A stretch of 38,924 bases of DNA from Halomonas sp. GTDB taxonomy: Bacteria; Pseudomonadota; Gammaproteobacteria; Pseudomonadales; Halomonadaceae. Of this stretch, positions 28,545 through 37,954 are shown in pieces. The stretch is taken from contig NZ_JACUUD010000019.1 in NCBI RefSeq assembly GCF_014859505.1, positions 1 through 38,924 of the forward strand, in the 5' to 3' direction. Position 1 is the stretch's first letter; each line of letters starts with the position of its first letter. The notes below the pieces were generated by a model that saw nothing but the letters and a program-made list of their open reading frames with translations, had not been told where the DNA came from and made no database searches. Both the position numbers and the translations under genes were made by a program.

Positions 28545-28584
28545 GGCCTGCGCCGCCGCCAGGCCAGTGGCGACGGCGCAGGCC
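28545..28584 (-). terminator. long hairpin downstream of the BCCT gene
   Basis: An 11-bp perfect stem (GGCCTGCGCCG and its complement) continues, after one mismatch, into a 5-bp stem with a six-base loop. It lies 29 bases beyond the stop of the BCCT gene on the minus strand. No U-tract follows on either strand, so it may be a weak terminator or an mRNA 3'-end stabiliser. Confidence 0.5.
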
Positions 28585-28613
28585 ATGCCGTCAGTGCCTG
28601 CCTTCACGAACGG

Positions 28614-29432
28614 CTAGATGCCTTCGCGGCGGTTGATGCGGCGGTTGACCACGTTGGGCGCGCGGCGCAGGCGCTCCTCCTCGCCCAGCAGCTCCGCCTC
28701 GAAGGCGTCGGCGCCCACCGGGGTCTCGCCGTGGCGACGGTAGAGCTGGGTGAGCATGGCCTTGCGGTCGGCGCGCAGCTCACGCAACAGCACCACCACC
28801 ATGCCGTAGAGGATGAAGGTGAAGGGCAGCGCCGCAAGCACCGTGGCCACCACGGCGAAGATATCCAGGGCCGGGGCATAGCGGCGCGCACTGGGATGCT
28901 TCGCGGTCACCGAGGAGAGCACCGAGGAGACCAGCCCGGCCTGGCCCTTGCGGAACTGGAAATAGGCGATGATCAGGCCCACCACCGCGAAGGCCGCCCA
29001 CTGGTGGATCCCCCAGTTGAAGTAGCTGTACTGGATGGCATAGCGGGCCGACTCGGTGGTCTCGGCGGTTACATCGCCGTAGGGGGGATCAATGTAGTGG
29101 AACATCGGCTCGGCCATGCCGTAGAAGACCAGGCCCACGCCGAAGCCGGCCGCCAGCAGCATGCTGACCCAGGAGAAGAAGCTGTAGCTCGGGGTGCTGT
29201 CCTGTGGGCCGAGGCGAATCTTGCCGTACTTGCTGAAGGCCAGGCCCAGCAGGAAGATCACGAAACCGAAGACCGAGAAGAGGTAGAACCAGCCGAACAG
29301 CCGGGTGACACCGGCCAGGGCGGCACTGGCGGGGCTACCGAATCCCTCGGGGAACGCCGCCCCTACGGCCACCAGCGCCAGGATGATGAGTGCAGAGACG
29401 GTAAAGACCGTCTTACCTCCATGGTCTGCCAT
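28614..29432 (-). CDS. BCCT family osmolyte transporter, internally deleted
   Basis: A 272-residue reading; BCCT transporters for betaine, choline or carnitine are normally 500-700 residues with 12 helices. Residues 1 to about 197 are the N-terminal half (SYSFFSWVSMLLAAGFGVG with the glycine-rich helix, YFNWGIHQWAAFAVVGL, then LDIFAVVATV). The sequence then jumps to what is normally the last helix and cytoplasmic tail (LAALPFTFILYGMVVVLLREL, then the charged C terminus). About 250-300 central residues are missing, including the FYWAWW/WSPFVG tryptophan-box helix that binds substrate. The join at about 28831-28850 keeps frame. Start: ATG with AAGGA eight bases upstream. Transport activity is unlikely. 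Confidence 0.82.
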   Translation of the reverse strand: MADHGGKTVFTVSALIILALVAVGAAFPEGFGSPASAALAGVTRLFGWFYLFSVFGFVIFLLGLAFSKYGKIRLGPQDSTPSYSFFSWVSMLLAAGFGVGLVFYGMAEPMFHYIDPPYGDVTAETTESARYAIQYSYFNWGIHQWAAFAVVGLIIAYFQFRKGQAGLVSSVLSSVTAKHPSARRYAPALDIFAVVATVLAALPFTFILYGMVVVLLRELRADRKAMLTQLYRRHGETPVGADAFEAELLGEEERLRRAPNVVNRRINRREGI

Positions 29433-29628
29433 GCAAGCGTCCTTTTGTGCAGGAGTTGTACAAGAAATACCCTACCAGCTTGTCCCCGCATTTTCATGGC
29501 GATATGCATGCTCGCCAGCAACCTGGCGTTCAAACCGGCGATACGGCAAATCGATCTCGGGGGATTGCACGGCGGCCCGCCGGTCCTCATGGTAGGCTTA
29601 ATCAGCAGGCTAACTTTCTGGAGGTTCC

Positions 29629-30624
29629 ATGCCCCGTCTCGCCGACACCCCCCTCTCCGTCCTCGACCTGGCCCCGATCCGCGAGGGTGGCAGTGCGGCG
29701 GACAGCTTCCGGGAGAGCGTCGCCCTGGCACGGCAGACCGAGCGCCTGGGCTTTACCCGCTTCTGGCTGGCCGAGCACCACGGCATCGAGGGCATCGCCA
29801 GCGCCGCCACCGCCGTGCTGATCGGCCACGTGGCCGGCGCCACCGAGCGCATCCGGGTGGGCAGCGGTGGCATCATGCTGCCCAACCACCCACCATTGGT
29901 GATCGCCGAGCAGTTCGGCACCCTGGAGGCCCTTTATCCCGGGCGCATCGACCTGGGGCTGGGTCGCGCGCCGGGCTCCGACGGCGCCACCATGGCCGCC
30001 CTGCGCCGCGATCCCTACGCCGGCGTCGACGACTTCCCCCAGCGCCTGGAGGAGCTGCAGGGCTTCCTGGATGACGAACGTCCCGGCCAGCGCGTGCGGG
30101 CCGTGCCCGGCCAGGGCACCAAGGTGCCGATCTGGCTGCTGGGCTCCAGCGGCTACAGTGCCCAGCTGGCCGCTCGCCTGGGGCTGCCCTTCGCCTTTGC
30201 CGCCCAGTTCGCCCCCGGCTACCTGTTCGAGGCGCTGCGCCTCTATCGCGAGCAGTTCCGCCCCTCCGCGGTGCTGGAGCGGCCCCACGCCATGGTGGGC
30301 CTGCCGGTGATCGCCGCCGACAACGACGCCCACGCCGAGTACCTGGCCACCACTGCCCGCCAGAAGTTCCTGGGGATGATCCGCGGCCAGCGCACCTGCG
30401 CGAAGCCGCCAGTGGAGCACCTGGACATGACGCCCATGGAGGAGCGGCAATTGCAGCAGTTCCTGGGGGCGGCCATCGTCGGCGGCCCCGCCACCGTGCG
30501 CGAGGGCCTCGAGGCCTTCCTCGAGCAGACCGGCGCCGACGAGCTGATGCTCAATACCGATGTGTTCGCCCTGGAGGACCGCCTGAGAAGCTACGAGATC
30601 GTCGCCGAGGTGTGGCGCTCATGA
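29629..30624 (+). CDS. LLM-class flavin-dependent oxidoreductase (YhbW-like)
   Basis: A 331-residue TIM-barrel flavoprotein of the bacterial luciferase-like monooxygenase family, closest in pattern to E. coli YhbW. Typical segments are [12 protein letters not shown] at the start, [19 protein letters not shown], the [24 protein letters not shown] block and [14 protein letters not shown]. Family members use reduced FMN and oxygen on varied small substrates; this one's substrate is unknown. Start: ATG with GGAGGT four bases upstream. Its stop overlaps the azlC start (ATGA), so it is translated with the AzlCD amino-acid exporter, which may hint at a link to branched-chain amino-acid metabolism. 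Confidence 0.93.
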   Translation: MPRLADTPLSVLDLAPIREGGSAADSFRESVALARQTERLGFTRFWLAEHHGIEGIASAATAVLIGHVAGATERIRVGSGGIMLPNHPPLVIAEQFGTLEALYPGRIDLGLGRAPGSDGATMAALRRDPYAGVDDFPQRLEELQGFLDDERPGQRVRAVPGQGTKVPIWLLGSSGYSAQLAARLGLPFAFAAQFAPGYLFEALRLYREQFRPSAVLERPHAMVGLPVIAADNDAHAEYLATTARQKFLGMIRGQRTCAKPPVEHLDMTPMEERQLQQFLGAAIVGGPATVREGLEAFLEQTGADELMLNTDVFALEDRLRSYEIVAEVWRS

Positions 30625-31334
30625 CCGAGGAGGTCTCGTCTCGATCGGGATTCGGCCATCTGGTCGAGGGCTTCCGGCGCATGGCGCCGCTGTCGCTTTT
30701 CGTGATCGTCTTCGGGCTCGCCTTCGGAGTCGCGGCCCTGCAGCAGGGGCTCTCCGGCCTGGAGACCCTGCTGATGAGCGGCCTGGTGTTCGCCGGGGCC
30801 GCCCAGTTCGCCACCCTGGAGCTGTGGGGCGACACCATCCCGCTGGTGCCCCTGGTGGCCATCACCCTGGCGATCAATGCCCGCCACCTGCTGATGGGCG
30901 CCGCCTTCTATCCCCACCTGCGCGACCTGCCCGCCGGCCGGCGCTACGCCAGCCTGATCCTGCTCAGCGACGCCAACTGGGCCATGGCCATGAGCGGCGG
31001 CTCCACCGCGGCGCGGCTCGGCATCCTGGTGGGCGGCGGGCTGGCGCTGTGGACCACCTGGATGATCGGTACCGGCCTGGGCGTGGCCTTCGGCAGCGGC
31101 ATCGGCGAGCCCGAACGCTTCGGACTGGATGCCATCATGGGCTGCTTCCTGCTGGCCATGCTGGTGGGCGACAAGCGCGACCCCGGCGTGCTGCTGCCCT
31201 GGGGCGCCGCGGCCATCGCCGCCCTGGCGGCGATGGCCTGGCTGCCGCCCCATGCCCACGTGATCGTCGGCGCCCTGGCCGGCGGCCTGGTGGGCCTGCT
31301 GCTGCCCCCCGCCCGCCAGGAGGCGACCCGATGA
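30621..31334 (+). CDS. azlC: AzlC family branched-chain amino acid exporter subunit
   Basis: A 237-residue inner-membrane protein with about seven hydrophobic helices. [35 protein letters not shown] and [19 protein letters not shown] are AzlC signature segments. With AzlD it exports branched-chain amino acids or analogues such as azaleucine. The ATG at 30621 overlaps the stop of the oxidoreductase gene (ATGA) and is preferred over an ATG three codons earlier because of this coupling. The stop overlaps the azlD start in the same way. Confidence 0.93.
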   Translation: MTEEVSSRSGFGHLVEGFRRMAPLSLFVIVFGLAFGVAALQQGLSGLETLLMSGLVFAGAAQFATLELWGDTIPLVPLVAITLAINARHLLMGAAFYPHLRDLPAGRRYASLILLSDANWAMAMSGGSTAARLGILVGGGLALWTTWMIGTGLGVAFGSGIGEPERFGLDAIMGCFLLAMLVGDKRDPGVLLPWGAAAIAALAAMAWLPPHAHVIVGALAGGLVGLLLPPARQEATR

Positions 31335-31645
31335 CCCTGACCGCCGCCAACGGCGGGGTGCTGCTGGCCATCCTGATCATGGCGCTGACCACCTACCTGA
31401 CCCGCGCCGGTGGGGTCTTCGTGATGGCCCGGGTGCCCATCGGACCGCGCGTCGAGCGCTTCATCAACGCCATGGCCGGCTCGGTGCTGGTGGCGGTGAT
31501 CACGCCCATGGCCGTCCATGGCGACGGCGGCGCCCGGATGGCGCTGGTGGCCACGGCCGCGGTGATGCTGGCGCTGCGCAAGCCGCTGCCGGCGATCACC
31601 GCCGGCATCCTCACCGCCGCGCTGTGGCGCCTGGTCGCAGCCTGA
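31331..31645 (+). CDS. azlD: AzlD family branched-chain amino acid exporter subunit
   Basis: A 104-residue membrane protein with four hydrophobic helices. The LIMALTTYLTRAGGVFVM stretch and the RFINAMAGSVLVAVITPMAV region are characteristic of AzlD, the small partner of AzlC. The ATG at 31331 overlaps the azlC stop (ATGA). The same frame stays open far upstream inside azlC, but that part is an overlapping shadow without AzlD features. Confidence 0.93.
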   Translation: MTLTAANGGVLLAILIMALTTYLTRAGGVFVMARVPIGPRVERFINAMAGSVLVAVITPMAVHGDGGARMALVATAAVMLALRKPLPAITAGILTAALWRLVAA

Positions 31646-31745
31646 GCCATCATCGGAACGAAGCGCCCCGCCCGCTTTCCAAGGGCCAGTCCCTGCGGGG
31701 ACACCATTTCCTGCGGCGCCGTGCGCCGCCCCGACGGAGAGAGTG

Positions 31746-32192
31746 ATGTCCGATTCCCGAGGCCCCGACCAGGATCCACGCCACAATGTCGCCTGGCGCA
31801 CCGCCCAGGCGTGGCAGCAGCGCGCCAGGCAGACCAATGCCGGCGGCCTGCTCGGCAGCCTGAAGATGCTGCTCGCCTGGCTGCTGTTCGGCGCCATGAT
31901 GATCGTCGCCATGGCGCTGGGGCTGTTCTTCCTGCTGCTCGGCTGGGCGCTGATGCCGCTGCTGCGCTACCGGCTGAACAAGCGCATGGAGAAGATGCGC
32001 GCCAACCAGGCCGAGGACGTGGGCAACGGCTCTTACACCCAGCAGGCGCACTTCCACCAGACCCGCTATCGCGAGACCCAAGGCGCGGACGGCCGCTACC
32101 GGGAGCAGCAGGTGCTGGAGGGTGACTATGAGGTCAAGGGCGACGCCACCAGAGACGATGATCTCAAGGACAGTGAGCGCCGGAGAGACTAA
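31746..32192 (+). CDS. single-pass membrane protein of unknown function
   Basis: A 148-residue protein. A polar N terminus (about 1-38) precedes one long or two short hydrophobic segments (LLAWLLFGAMMIVAMALGLFF … LLLGWALMPLL, about 42-74), then a basic stretch (RYRLNKRMEKMR) and a polar, Tyr/Gln/Glu-rich soluble tail with repeated Y-R-E patterns (RYRETQ, RYREQQ). I recognise no named domain. Start: ATG with GGAGAG upstream; a GTG one codon earlier is possible. A 7-bp GC hairpin (31713-31729) sits just upstream. The gene converges on aroQ with nine bases between stops and no terminator. Confidence 0.75.
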   Translation: MSDSRGPDQDPRHNVAWRTAQAWQQRARQTNAGGLLGSLKMLLAWLLFGAMMIVAMALGLFFLLLGWALMPLLRYRLNKRMEKMRANQAEDVGNGSYTQQAHFHQTRYRETQGADGRYREQQVLEGDYEVKGDATRDDDLKDSERRRD

Positions 32193-32201
32193 CGCTTACC
32201 C

Positions 32202-32639
32202 TCAGCCCGGCTGGCGCATCACCGCCTCCAGGGCGGCGTGATAGCCCTGGCTGCCGAGCCCGGCGATCACCCCGTCGGCACGCAGCGAGACGTAGGAATG
32301 GTGCCGGAAGCTCTCGCGCTTGTGAACGTTGGAGAGGTGCACTTCGATGACGGTGCCCTCGAAGGCATTGAGGGCGTCGAGGATCGCCACCGAAGTATGG
32401 GTGTAGGCCGCAGGATTGATGATGATGGCGGCGGTGCCGTCCAGCCGTGCCGCCTGGATCCAGTCGATCAGTTGGCCCTCGTGATTGCTCTGCCGGCAGG
32501 CGATCTCCCAGCCCTCCAGCGCCGCCCGCTCGAAGAGCCGGTTGTTGATGTCCTCGAGGGTCTCGTGGCCATAGATCTCCGGCTGCCGTGTCCCCAGCAG
32601 GTTGAGGTTGGGGCCATGCAGTACCAGTATCTTCTTCAT
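32202..32639 (-). CDS. aroQ: 3-dehydroquinate dehydratase, type II
   Basis: A 145-residue enzyme of the dodecameric type II family that converts 3-dehydroquinate to 3-dehydroshikimate in the shikimate pathway. The signature [21 protein letters not shown] contains the catalytic tyrosine Y23; [17 protein letters not shown] and [18 protein letters not shown] hold the active-site Asn and His. Length is normal. Start: ATG with AAGGA upstream. It lies 17 bases after glnE on the same strand, so it is probably transcribed with it; in many relatives aroQ precedes accBC instead, which is not the case here. Confidence 0.96.
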   Translation of the reverse strand: MKKILVLHGPNLNLLGTRQPEIYGHETLEDINNRLFERAALEGWEIACRQSNHEGQLIDWIQAARLDGTAAIIINPAAYTHTSVAILDALNAFEGTVIEVHLSNVHKRESFRHHSYVSLRADGVIAGLGSQGYHAALEAVMRQPG

Positions 32640-32656
32640 CAGTAATCCTTGCTCCG

Positions 32657-35600
32657 TCAGTCCTTGTCGATGCCAGTTTTCTCGGCTGCACCCGTCTGCG
32701 GCTCCAACAGCCGCTGCCAGGCCTCGATCACCACATGGCGGTGCTCCTCGAAGGTGTCGTTGCGCCCACGAGCAGGCTCGCGGGTCAGCGAAGCGCGGTG
32801 GGCGGCGCTGCGCAGGGCCAGGTAGGCGTCACGCAGGCGCTGGCACTCCTTGGCCGGAAGGCGCTCGGCGGCCTCCAGGGTCTCGAGGATGCGCATGTTG
32901 TCGCTCCACTGCAGCAGCTCCGGCGTCTCGTGGCCCATGGCGAGCACGGCGTACTGGCAGAGGAACTCGATATCCACCATGCCGCCGGGGTCGTGCTTGA
33001 GGTCGAACTCCCCTTCCCCGCTCTTGCCGCCCAGGTGGTCGCGCATCTTGTGGCGCATCTTGACCACTTCCTCGCGCAGCGCCCCTGTCTCCCGCTCTCG
33101 GCCGAGGATCTCGCCACGGATGGCATCGAAGCCCTCGGCCAGGCGCGGGTGCCCCGCCACCACCCGGGCGCGCACCAGCGCCTGGTGCTCCCAGGTCCAG
33201 GCATCGCGTCGCTGGTAGTCGGCGAAGGCGGAAAGCGAACTGACCAGCAACCCCGAGTTGCCGGAGGGACGCAGTCGCATGTCCACCTCATAGAGGGTGC
33301 CGGCGGGCGTCAACGCGGTGAGCAGGTGAATGATGCGCTGCCCCAGGCGGGTGAAGAAGACGGCGTTGTCCAGCGGGCGCTTGCCGTCGGTGCCGCCCTG
33401 GGTGGCGCCGTCGTGGATGAACACCAGATCCAGGTCCGAGCCGTAACCCAGCTCGATGCCGCCGAGCTTGCCGTAGCCGACGATCAGGAAGTCCGGCTCG
33501 ACACCGGCACGGACACCGTCGACCAGCTCCGGAAAACCGTGCTTGCGGGTCAGATGCTTCCAGGCCATGGCCAACACCGCCTCGAGGATCACCTCGGCGA
33601 TATAGGTGAGGTAGTCGCTCACCTTCATCAGATGGCGTGTGCCGGCGATGTCGGAGGCCGCCACATGCAGCACCTGGGCATGCTTGAAGACCCGCAGCGC
33701 CTCGAGCTGGGCCTCCTCGTCCTCTTCCGGCAGGCGCGCCAGGGTCTGGCGCAGCTCGTCGGCGAGCAGTGTCTTGTCGGCGGGGGTATAGAGGGTCTCC
33801 GGGGTCAGCAGCTCATCGAGCAGGATCGGGTAACGGGCCAGCTGCTCGGCGATCCAGGGGCTCCCCGAGCAGAGCGTCATCAGGTGGCCCAGGGCGTCGG
33901 GATTCTCGCGCAAAAGCGCCAGGTAGGCGGTGCGCCGCAGCACCGACTCGACCAGCGGCAGCACGCGTTCCAGCGCGGTATCCGGCGCCTCGCTCTCCAC
34001 CACAGCATCCAGCAGCATCGGCACGAGCGCCTCGAGCCGCTCGAAACCGATGCGCTGCATGCCCTGCACCTGGCGGGAATGATAGAGGGTGGCGATTCGG
34101 CGACCCGCCGCGGCGGGGTCGTCGAAGCCGGCCTCCTCCAGCAGCTCGGCCACCTCCTCCTCGTCGAGCTCGCCTCGCCACAGCGCCCGCCACTGTTCCA
34201 GGGGAATGCCGTCGGCCGCCTCCTGCGCGGCCTCCTCGATCTCCTCCTCGGGGTCGGCGATCACCGCATCAAAGTGCTGGCGGACCCGGGCGCGCACCTC
34301 GTCGAGCCTGGCCATGAGCGCCGGCCAGTCCTCCATGTCCAGCGCCAGGGCGACCCGCTCACGGTCGAGGTCGTCGTCGGGCAGGCTCTGGGTCTGGCGA
34401 TCCTCCAGGGCCTGCAGGGCGTGCTCCAGGTCGCGCAGGAAGGCGTAGTCCGGGATGAGCTCCTCGACCACCTCGACGGGCAGCAGGCCCAGCGCCGGCA
34501 GCCGCTCGAGCGCCGTCTTCAGCGAGGTCACCTGCAGCTCGGTGTCGCGCCCGCCGCGGATCAGCTGGAAGGCCTGGACCACGAACTCCACCTCTCGGAT
34601 GCCGCCGGGGCCGAGCTTGATGTTGCCCTCCATGCCCTTGCGGCGCACCTCGCGGTTGATCATCGCCTTGAGCTCGCGCAGCGACTCGATGGCGCCGAAG
34701 TCGAGGTAGCGGCGATAGACGAAGGGTCGCAGGCTGGCCAGCAGCTCGGCGCCGGCGCCGAGATCCCCGGCCACGGGGCGTGCCTTGAGCATGGCGTAGC
34801 GCTCCCACTCGCGCCCCTGGTCCTGGTAGTAACTGGAAAGCGAGGAGAAGCTGCCCACCAGGGGGCCACCGTCGCCCAGTGGGCGCAGCCGCATGTCGAC
34901 CCGGAAGGCGAAACCGTCGGCGGTCACCGCGTCCAGGGCACCAATCAGCCGCTGCCCCAGCTTGGTGAAGTACTCCTGATGCTCCAGGGGCTTGCGCCCC
35001 CCTTCGGTCTCACCCTTCTCGGGGAAGGCGAAGATCAGGTCGATATCGGAGGAGAGGTTGAGCTCACCGGCGCCGAGCTTGCCCATGCCCAGCACCACCA
35101 GGCGCTGTTCGCTGCCATCACGGCGCAGGGCGGGCCGGCCCCAGCGCAGCGCCAGGAAACGTTCCAGCCAGGTGAGCGCCCCCTCAAGGCAGACCTCGGC
35201 GAGACGAGACACGGCGGCAGCGGTCGCCCACATGTCGATGCCCTCGGGCCGCGTCAGGTCGCGCCACACGATGCCGACCATACGCGCGCGGCGAAAGCGA
35301 CGAATGGCGGCCTGCATGGCGGCCTCGTCCTTGGCCGCCTCCAGGCGCTCCTCGAGCCAGCTGCGCAGGTTCTCTACGTCGGGGGTGACATCCAGTTCCC
35401 CGCTGGCATCCAGGTGCAGCAGCCACTCCGGGTAGCGAACCAGAGTCTCGGCGACGAACTCGGAGATCGCCAGCACCCGGGCCAACTGCTCACGACGAGA
35501 TACGGAGAGCCCCAGCCAGTCCTCCAGCGGCGAGTCCCGCCCGGCCATGTCGGCGAGGTTGTCGGCCTGGGCCAGGGCTTCCACCAGTCGTTCGCGGCTG

Positions 35601-35668
35601 CGCGCAAGCGGCGCCTTGAGGGGCTCGGGAATGTCGATCAACGGCAGGAAGTCATCGGGCAGCGGCAT
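32657..35668 (-). CDS. glnE: glutamine synthetase adenylyltransferase/deadenylase
   Basis: A 1003-residue bifunctional regulator of glutamine synthetase: it adds AMP to GlnA when nitrogen is plentiful and removes it when nitrogen is scarce, under PII control. Two nucleotidyltransferase domains are visible, one at about 190-215 ([20 protein letters not shown]) and one at about 730-747 ([20 protein letters not shown]); the first belongs to the deadenylating half, the second to the adenylating half. Each has a G-K-L-G and S-D-x-D catalytic motif. The length is slightly above E. coli GlnE (946). The ATG at 35668 gives the usual N terminus; its ribosome site is weak. An upstream in-frame extension overlaps dgkA and is rejected. 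Confidence 0.97.
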   Translation of the reverse strand: MPLPDDFLPLIDIPEPLKAPLARSRERLVEALAQADNLADMAGRDSPLEDWLGLSVSRREQLARVLAISEFVAETLVRYPEWLLHLDASGELDVTPDVENLRSWLEERLEAAKDEAAMQAAIRRFRRARMVGIVWRDLTRPEGIDMWATAAAVSRLAEVCLEGALTWLERFLALRWGRPALRRDGSEQRLVVLGMGKLGAGELNLSSDIDLIFAFPEKGETEGGRKPLEHQEYFTKLGQRLIGALDAVTADGFAFRVDMRLRPLGDGGPLVGSFSSLSSYYQDQGREWERYAMLKARPVAGDLGAGAELLASLRPFVYRRYLDFGAIESLRELKAMINREVRRKGMEGNIKLGPGGIREVEFVVQAFQLIRGGRDTELQVTSLKTALERLPALGLLPVEVVEELIPDYAFLRDLEHALQALEDRQTQSLPDDDLDRERVALALDMEDWPALMARLDEVRARVRQHFDAVIADPEEEIEEAAQEAADGIPLEQWRALWRGELDEEEVAELLEEAGFDDPAAAGRRIATLYHSRQVQGMQRIGFERLEALVPMLLDAVVESEAPDTALERVLPLVESVLRRTAYLALLRENPDALGHLMTLCSGSPWIAEQLARYPILLDELLTPETLYTPADKTLLADELRQTLARLPEEDEEAQLEALRVFKHAQVLHVAASDIAGTRHLMKVSDYLTYIAEVILEAVLAMAWKHLTRKHGFPELVDGVRAGVEPDFLIVGYGKLGGIELGYGSDLDLVFIHDGATQGGTDGKRPLDNAVFFTRLGQRIIHLLTALTPAGTLYEVDMRLRPSGNSGLLVSSLSAFADYQRRDAWTWEHQALVRARVVAGHPRLAEGFDAIRGEILGRERETGALREEVVKMRHKMRDHLGGKSGEGEFDLKHDPGGMVDIEFLCQYAVLAMGHETPELLQWSDNMRILETLEAAERLPAKECQRLRDAYLALRSAAHRASLTREPARGRNDTFEEHRHVVIEAWQRLLEPQTGAAEKTGIDKD

Positions 35669-35747
35669 GGGTGTCTCGCATCGAAGTGGCGAATGCCCCC
35701 AGCATAGCGAAGCCCAGGCGCCAAGGGCACCCGGCACGACGGTGGAA

Positions 35748-36119
35748 TCAGCCGAGCAGCTTCTGGCCGGCCAGCAGCAGCCAGGTGAGCCCGACCAGGG
35801 CCAACGACACCATGACCGCGGCGGAGCCCAGGTCCTTGGCACGTCCGGAAAGCTCGTGATGCTCGGGGCCGATGCGGTCCACCACGCTCTCGATGGCGCT
35901 GTTGACCAGTTCCACGACCAGCACCAGCAGGCAGCTGCCCACCAGCAGGACCCACTCCACCGGCCCCTGGCCGATCCACCAGGCCAGCGGCAGCAGCAGC
36001 ACGCAGAGGGCCAGCTCCTGACGGAAGGCCGACTCGTGGCGCCAGGCGGCCTTGAGCCCCTTGAGGGAGTAGCGGGTGGAGTGCACCAGGTGGCGCCAAC
36101 CGGTATGTCCGGGCTTCAT
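35748..36119 (-). CDS. dgkA: diacylglycerol kinase
   Basis: A 123-residue, three-helix inner-membrane enzyme that phosphorylates diacylglycerol, recycling the lipid released during membrane-derived oligosaccharide and LPS modification. Catalytic residues match E. coli DgkA: E29 (RHES), E70, N73 and E77 (ELVNSAIESVVDR), and the conserved GRAKDLGSAAV loop. Length is that of the family. Start: ATG with AAGGAT upstream. It lies 31 bases after dacB and 79 bases before glnE on the same strand. Confidence 0.95.
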   Translation of the reverse strand: MKPGHTGWRHLVHSTRYSLKGLKAAWRHESAFRQELALCVLLLPLAWWIGQGPVEWVLLVGSCLLVLVVELVNSAIESVVDRIGPEHHELSGRAKDLGSAAVMVSLALVGLTWLLLAGQKLLG

Positions 36120-36150
36120 CGGGAGATCCTTTGCGTGGGGAGCGGGCCGC

Positions 36151-37593
36151 TCAATGGGTATCGATCATCCGCTCGAGGTCCACCGCCAGGGGGTCGAGGA
36201 CCTCGGACCAGCTCAGGTAGGGGGTGCTGCCGGTACCGTTGACCAGCACTGTGAAGACGCCCCAGCGTCCGCTGCGAGTGCGGAAGTAGCCGCCCACCGC
36301 CCGCACCGCTACCGGCTGGTTGAGGGTGCCGGTCTTGAGCATGACATGGTGCTGGAAGGTCGGCGACCCGCGCCGGATGAAGCGCATCACCCCGTTGCCA
36401 GGGGACTGCAGGGTCGCCACGAAGCTCGGGAACAGCGACGGACGGTGGAACATGCTCGCCAGCAGCGCATTGGCGCCACGGGCCGAGCTGCGGTTTTCGG
36501 GGGTCAGGCCGCTGCCGCTGAGCAGGGTCACCGGGCCGTGATCGGGGATGCCGGCCACGAACTGCTCGATGGCCGCACCGCCCAGGCGCAGGTCGGCGCG
36601 GGAGGTCTCCACCAGGTTCAGGGCGAGGATGTCGGCCATGAAGTTGTTGGAGTAGTTCATCACCCGCAGCAGCAGCTCCTGCAGCGGCTTGCCCTCCACT
36701 TCGGCCAGCGACCGGGCGCCGGCAGGCGGCTCGGCCAGGGTGGTCTCGGCCCCGCCGCGCACCGCGATGCCGGCCTGATCGAGCATCGCCAGCAGGGTCA
36801 TGGCCATCTGGTCGGCGGGATCGGAGCTGCCCCGGTAGATGTCCCGGGGACGGGCATTGGTGGAGATCTGACCACTGAGCAGCATGACGTCATGGCCGTT
36901 GCGGGTGATGCGCTCGGCGCGCAGCTCGGTGCCGCTGTTGTCGGGCCGGGTCTCCACGCGGTTGTCGATCTCGAGAATGGCCGCCTGGCTGTCGCAGCCA
37001 GTCACACGGGCCGGCTGCCCGGGGGCGGCGCCGGGTGCCACGCTGACGCACCAGCTGCCGTAGTTGATCCCGGCCGAGGAGAGCAGCGCGCTGTAGGCGT
37101 TGGCCGTGCGATCGCGGGCCTGGCAGCGGTCGGTGGTGATGCATTCCACCGGGCCGAAGCGCCACTGGCTGACCAGGAGCCTGCCCTCCACCTCTCGTAC
37201 CCCGGCCTGGTGCAGGCGCTGCACCAGCCGCCACAGGTCCTCGGTGGTCAGCGCCGGGTCGCCGCCGCCGTCGAGGATCAGGTCGCCCGACAGCACGCCA
37301 TCGCCGTCCGGGCGCGACTCGCCGAGCAGCCGGGTGGTAAAGCGATGCTGGGGCCCCCAGCGGTCCAGCGCCGCGGCGGCCAGATAGCTCTTGGTCACCG
37401 AGGCCGGCGAGAGCTGGCGGTCGGCCTCGATGGCCCCCAGCACCGTGCCCTCATCGATCAGGCGCGCCTCGGCGCTGATCAGGAACCCCTTGTCGGCCAG
37501 GCGGCCCAGTTGGGCGAAGCCCGAGGCCTGGGCAACCATTGGCAGCAGGCAGAGCAGGAGGTGTGCGGCGACTTTCAGAACAGGATGACGCAT
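36151..37593 (-). CDS. dacB: D-alanyl-D-alanine carboxypeptidase/endopeptidase, PBP4 family (S13)
   Basis: A 480-residue periplasmic low-molecular-weight penicillin-binding protein. A signal peptide (MRHPVLKVAAHLLLCLLPMVAQA) ends near residue 23. The three S13 active-site motifs are in order: S65-V-T-K68 (SPASVTKSY), S315-N-N317 (NYSNNFMAD) and K420-T-G422 (VMLKTGTL). The enzyme trims or cuts peptide cross-links in peptidoglycan. The start at 37593 is chosen because it opens the signal peptide; an earlier in-frame ATG would overlap the SMR gene. The SMR transporter gene ends 34 bases upstream. Confidence 0.92.
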   Translation of the reverse strand: MRHPVLKVAAHLLLCLLPMVAQASGFAQLGRLADKGFLISAEARLIDEGTVLGAIEADRQLSPASVTKSYLAAAALDRWGPQHRFTTRLLGESRPDGDGVLSGDLILDGGGDPALTTEDLWRLVQRLHQAGVREVEGRLLVSQWRFGPVECITTDRCQARDRTANAYSALLSSAGINYGSWCVSVAPGAAPGQPARVTGCDSQAAILEIDNRVETRPDNSGTELRAERITRNGHDVMLLSGQISTNARPRDIYRGSSDPADQMAMTLLAMLDQAGIAVRGGAETTLAEPPAGARSLAEVEGKPLQELLLRVMNYSNNFMADILALNLVETSRADLRLGGAAIEQFVAGIPDHGPVTLLSGSGLTPENRSSARGANALLASMFHRPSLFPSFVATLQSPGNGVMRFIRRGSPTFQHHVMLKTGTLNQPVAVRAVGGYFRTRSGRWGVFTVLVNGTGSTPYLSWSEVLDPLAVDLERMIDTH

Positions 37594-37627
37594 GACGGCA
37601 CCGTAGGCTTGTGAAGGTCCCGGAGGC

Positions 37628-37954
37628 TCAGTGGGACATGGAGGAGAAGAGTTGGATAGTGACAACGCCGGCCACGATCAGGCCAATGCCGATGACGGCG
37701 GGAAGATCGGGGCGCTGGCCATAGACCAGCACCCCCACCACGGCAACCAGCACGATACCCAGCCCCGCCCAGATGGCGTAGGCGATCCCCACCGGGATGG
37801 TGCGCAGCACCAGGGAGAGCATGTAGAAGGCTACCGCATAGCCGAATACCACCAGCAGGCTCGGCCACGGGCGGGTAAAGCCGTCGGTGGCCTTCAGGCC
37901 GCTGGTGGCCACTACCTCGGCCAGGATCGCCACGGCCAGGTAGACCAAGGCCAT
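37628..37954 (-). CDS. small multidrug resistance (SMR/EmrE-like) transporter
   Basis: A 108-residue, four-helix inner-membrane protein of the SMR family. The proton/substrate-binding glutamate is E13 (ILAEVVATSGLK, equivalent to E14 of EmrE), and the YAIWAGLGIVLVAVVG block in helix 3 is the family signature, with the conserved Trp. It would exchange protons for quaternary ammonium or other lipophilic cations; osmolytes such as betaine are also EmrE substrates, but specificity cannot be told here. The ATG overlaps the stop of the methyltransferase gene by one base (TGATG), so the two are translationally coupled. Confidence 0.92.
   Translation of the reverse strand: MALVYLAVAILAEVVATSGLKATDGFTRPWPSLLVVFGYAVAFYMLSLVLRTIPVGIAYAIWAGLGIVLVAVVGVLVYGQRPDLPAVIGIGLIVAGVVTIQLFSSMSH

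Noticed and set aside
32735-35707. Very long open reading (990 codons) on the plus strand opposite glnE
   Set aside because: Same shadow effect of GC-rich codons; glnE on the other strand has both catalytic motif sets and normal length.
36076-37614. Plus-strand reading (512 codons) opposite dacB
   Set aside because: DacB has a signal peptide and all three active-site motifs; the opposite frame has no recognisable domain.
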